A stretch of 63,184 bases of DNA from Flavobacteriales bacterium (lineage in GTDB: Bacteria; Bacteroidota; Bacteroidia; Flavobacteriales; Flavobacteriaceae), in the NCBI GenBank assembly GCA_011525015.1, contig WTJC01000013.1, forward strand, positions 1 through 63,184, read 5' to 3'. Below, one piece after another: positions 61,539-63,184 of this stretch (position 1 is its first letter; each line of letters begins with the position of its first letter). Both the position numbers and the translations under genes were made by a program. The notes below the pieces were generated by a model. It worked only from the letters and a program-made list of their open reading frames with translations, was not told the origin of the DNA and did not search any database.

Positions 61539-63184
61539 CTATTCGAGTATGGCATCATAGATGGCTTGTTGAATGCGAGTTCTGAGGTTTGAGCGCAGTA
61601 AAGACTCGTTTTTTCCTTCAGGATAAATAGCATTCGATAAAAAGACATAAACAAGCTCTTTTTCAGGGTCGGCCCAAACATAAGTTCCCGTAAAACCACT
61701 ATGGCCAAAACTCTCAGAAGACACACAACCACAAGTAGGGCCCGAATCTTCCAACTGTGGTTTATCAAATCCAACACCTCGCCTAACCCCTTGGTCACAA
61801 AAATAACAGGTGTTAAATTCATCTATTGTTTCTGCTTTGATGTATTCTTTTTCGGCATAAACACCTCCGTTTAAGTACATATGCATGAGCTTGTATAGCT
61901 CTAAACTGTTTGAAAACAATCCAGCATGAGCAGCAATACCACCTAAAATGGCGGCTCCTTTATCGTGAACATAGCCCTGAATTTTTTGTTTTCTAAACTT
62001 TTCTTCTAAGACCGTTGGAACGATTTTCTCTTTTGAGTACCATTTGTTCGGATTATAACCTATTCGCTTGAATCCAGCAGGTACGTATAAAAATTTAGTA
62101 ATCAATTGCTCCAAATTAGCCTGGTATTTATCTTCCAAATAATGCTGAATTAAATAGTAAGGCACATCACTATACGTATAAGCTTTAGGTACAGCTTTTG
62201 CTTCTGCGATTTGATCGAGAATAAGATTTCTGATTTCATCTTTTATGTACAAATCCTCTGCGACTTGAAGGGGGAATTTTTCACTTTGTTCAGAGGCGTA
62301 ATACGACTCGAGCGGATCAAATGTATCTTCGTCAATGGTTTGCTTGTAAAAAGGAATCCCTGCAGGAAATTGACCGTAATGAGATAAAGCAGTAGTAAGG
62401 GTTTGATTTGCAAACTCAGAATCCGACAAGCTCGGAATCAATGATGACAAAGCATCAGAGAGTTCCAATTTTTCATTTTGAACCTCGTTCATGAGCAAAG
62501 GCAGGGTGGCGGCAATTTTGGTTACTGACGCTAAATCATAAAGGTTGTCCCATTTAACTTTTGTTCGTTTTTCATAGGAATGGTAGCCAAAGGACTTGTG
62601 ATAAATAATTTTACCTTTTCTACCTATAACAATTTGAGCGCCTGGAAATAACAGTGAATCTAAACCGATTTGTACTAGTGAATCAACTTGCGTTAATTTT
62701 TTTGAAGAGAATCCTTCAGCCTCTGGAGTATTAGCTATTGATATCGTTTTTAAAGCCCTTGTTTCTAAGCCCATACCTTGCTTAAAATAGGCATTCACAT
62801 CCACCGGTAAACGGCCAGACCCCGCAAATGCTCCAAATAATAATTGAGCTGTTTTTGATTGTGCAATTTCACTGTTTTGATACGACAGGACAATTTGATT
62901 TAAGGCCGAAACATTTGGAATCTCATCGAGAGAATAGGGTTTTGAGAATAATACCAACGCCTTTTTTGCTGACCATTGTTCTAAAGCCTCAAGAACAGTT
63001 AAATCTTGCTTAGACCACTTATGTGACTTGTAAGGGTTGACATTAGATTTATGGAAACCAATGATGATTTGATCGGCTTGAGCTAATTTTTCTTTGGTCT
63101 GGGCGTCAATATCAGTATGTAGTTCTAGCTTTTCAATAGCTCCGTAATAGTTTAAGGTTTCAAAGAATGTTTGATGGTCACTAT
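61539..63184 (-). CDS. GH3 beta-N-acetylglucosaminidase/serine beta-lactamase fusion, C-terminal part
   Basis: The frame is open from the stop at 61539 to the right edge, so the N-terminus is missing; about 547 residues are seen. The visible part begins inside the C-terminal region of a GH3 glycosidase (IIIGFHKSNVNPYKS, LLFGAFAGSGRLPVDV) and continues into a class C beta-lactamase-like domain of about 370 residues. That domain has the SxxK motif DLASVTKIAATL, a YxN-type YSDVPYY, and a C-terminal HSGFTGTYVW. Fusions of this kind occur in Bacteroidota and are thought to act in cell-wall recycling in the periplasm. The upstream TTG at 62957 is not the start because coding continues past it. Confidence 0.87.
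   Translation of the reverse strand, partial: SDHQTFFETLNYYGAIEKLELHTDIDAQTKEKLAQADQIIIGFHKSNVNPYKSHKWSKQDLTVLEALEQWSAKKALVLFSKPYSLDEIPNVSALNQIVLSYQNSEIAQSKTAQLLFGAFAGSGRLPVDVNAYFKQGMGLETRALKTISIANTPEAEGFSSKKLTQVDSLVQIGLDSLLFPGAQIVIGRKGKIIYHKSFGYHSYEKRTKVKWDNLYDLASVTKIAATLPLLMNEVQNEKLELSDALSSLIPSLSDSEFANQTLTTALSHYGQFPAGIPFYKQTIDEDTFDPLESYYASEQSEKFPLQVAEDLYIKDEIRNLILDQIAEAKAVPKAYTYSDVPYYLIQHYLEDKYQANLEQLITKFLYVPAGFKRIGYNPNKWYSKEKIVPTVLEEKFRKQKIQGYVHDKGAAILGGIAAHAGLFSNSLELYKLMHMYLNGGVYAEKEYIKAETIDEFNTCYFCDQGVRRGVGFDKPQLEDSGPTCGCVSSESFGHSGFTGTYVWADPEKELVYVFLSNAIYPEGKNESLLRSNLRTRIQQAIYDAILE

Noticed and set aside
61508-61822. 104-codon frame overlapping the beta-lactamase fusion
   Set aside because: Different frame over well-supported coding sequence.
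62957-62957. Start of the beta-lactamase gene at an internal TTG
   Set aside because: The frame is open and GH3-like up to the window edge.
1-63184. Mobile element, prophage, CRISPR array or toxin-antitoxin pair
   Set aside because: Looked for transposase, integrase, repeat-spacer pattern and small paired genes of known families; none found.

Overview
The window is a gene-dense, AT-rich stretch of chromosome that looks like a member of the Flavobacteriaceae (Bacteroidota). The evidence is a GldF-GldG gliding-motility gene, bacillithiol genes (bshA, bshB1), a fused CcsBA cytochrome c assembly protein, flavobacterial families (DUF4290, DUF2911, DUF5916, START-like), many Sec, Tat and lipoprotein signals, and Bacteroidota-type promoters (-7 box TAnnTTTG). 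The genus cannot be fixed from sequence alone. I see no transposase, integrase, CRISPR array or rRNA. No stretch over 300 bases lacks a gene; the longest gaps, all under 300 bases, hold promoters, terminators or short repeats.

Layout. 1-6.6 kb: tRNA-His (cut by the left edge), an orphan sensor kinase, and a minus-strand set ccsBA, a trans-sulfuration enzyme and bshB1. 6.6-12.9 kb: DUF2520 protein, KdsC-like phosphatase, Maf, a 45-residue membrane protein, a large secreted PIG-L deacetylase and a sodium:solute symporter. 12.9-19.3 kb: DUF2911 protein, a coupled SRPBCC-SDR-photolyase operon, a secreted M20 amidohydrolase, pirin and a BLUF blue-light sensor. 19.3-27.2 kb: murA-DUF4290-DUF493, a P-loop ATPase, recQ, fmt, HU, YqgE/AlgH, a degenerate class IV aminotransferase and a START-like protein. 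27.2-31.1 kb: tRNA-Met, a possible antisense small RNA, a ChaN-like protein, a secreted two-repeat protein, purC and phoH. 31.2-37 kb: SAM hydrolase, GldF-GldG fusion, dnaN, mnmE.

37-49.5 kb is the accessory part: a DUF6090-like protein, a lipoprotein cyclase, an unrecognised two-gene operon behind four phased repeats, and a uronate locus. In that locus a Tat-exported Gfo/Idh/MocA oxidoreductase and a double DUF1080 lipoprotein are divergent from uxuA-SDR-uxaC-dctPQM. Together these could release glucuronate in the periplasm, import it by a TRAP transporter and convert it to 2-keto-3-deoxygluconate; kinase, aldolase and regulator are not in the window. 49.5-57.1 kb holds DUF2200, a second DUF6090-like protein, an Asp/Glu racemase family protein, several very small membrane proteins or lipoproteins, rmuC and a DUF5916 protein. 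57.2-63.2 kb: a CpsB-type phosphatase, an animal-type UDP-glucose dehydrogenase and a UDP-glucuronate 4-epimerase (precursors for surface polysaccharide), then bshA and a GH3/beta-lactamase fusion that runs off the right edge.

The window therefore carries both synthesis (UDP-GlcA, UDP-GalA) and breakdown (UxaC, SDR, UxuA) of uronic acids. Genes are tightly packed: stop/start overlaps of 1 or 4 nt are common, and several convergent pairs overlap at their 3' ends.
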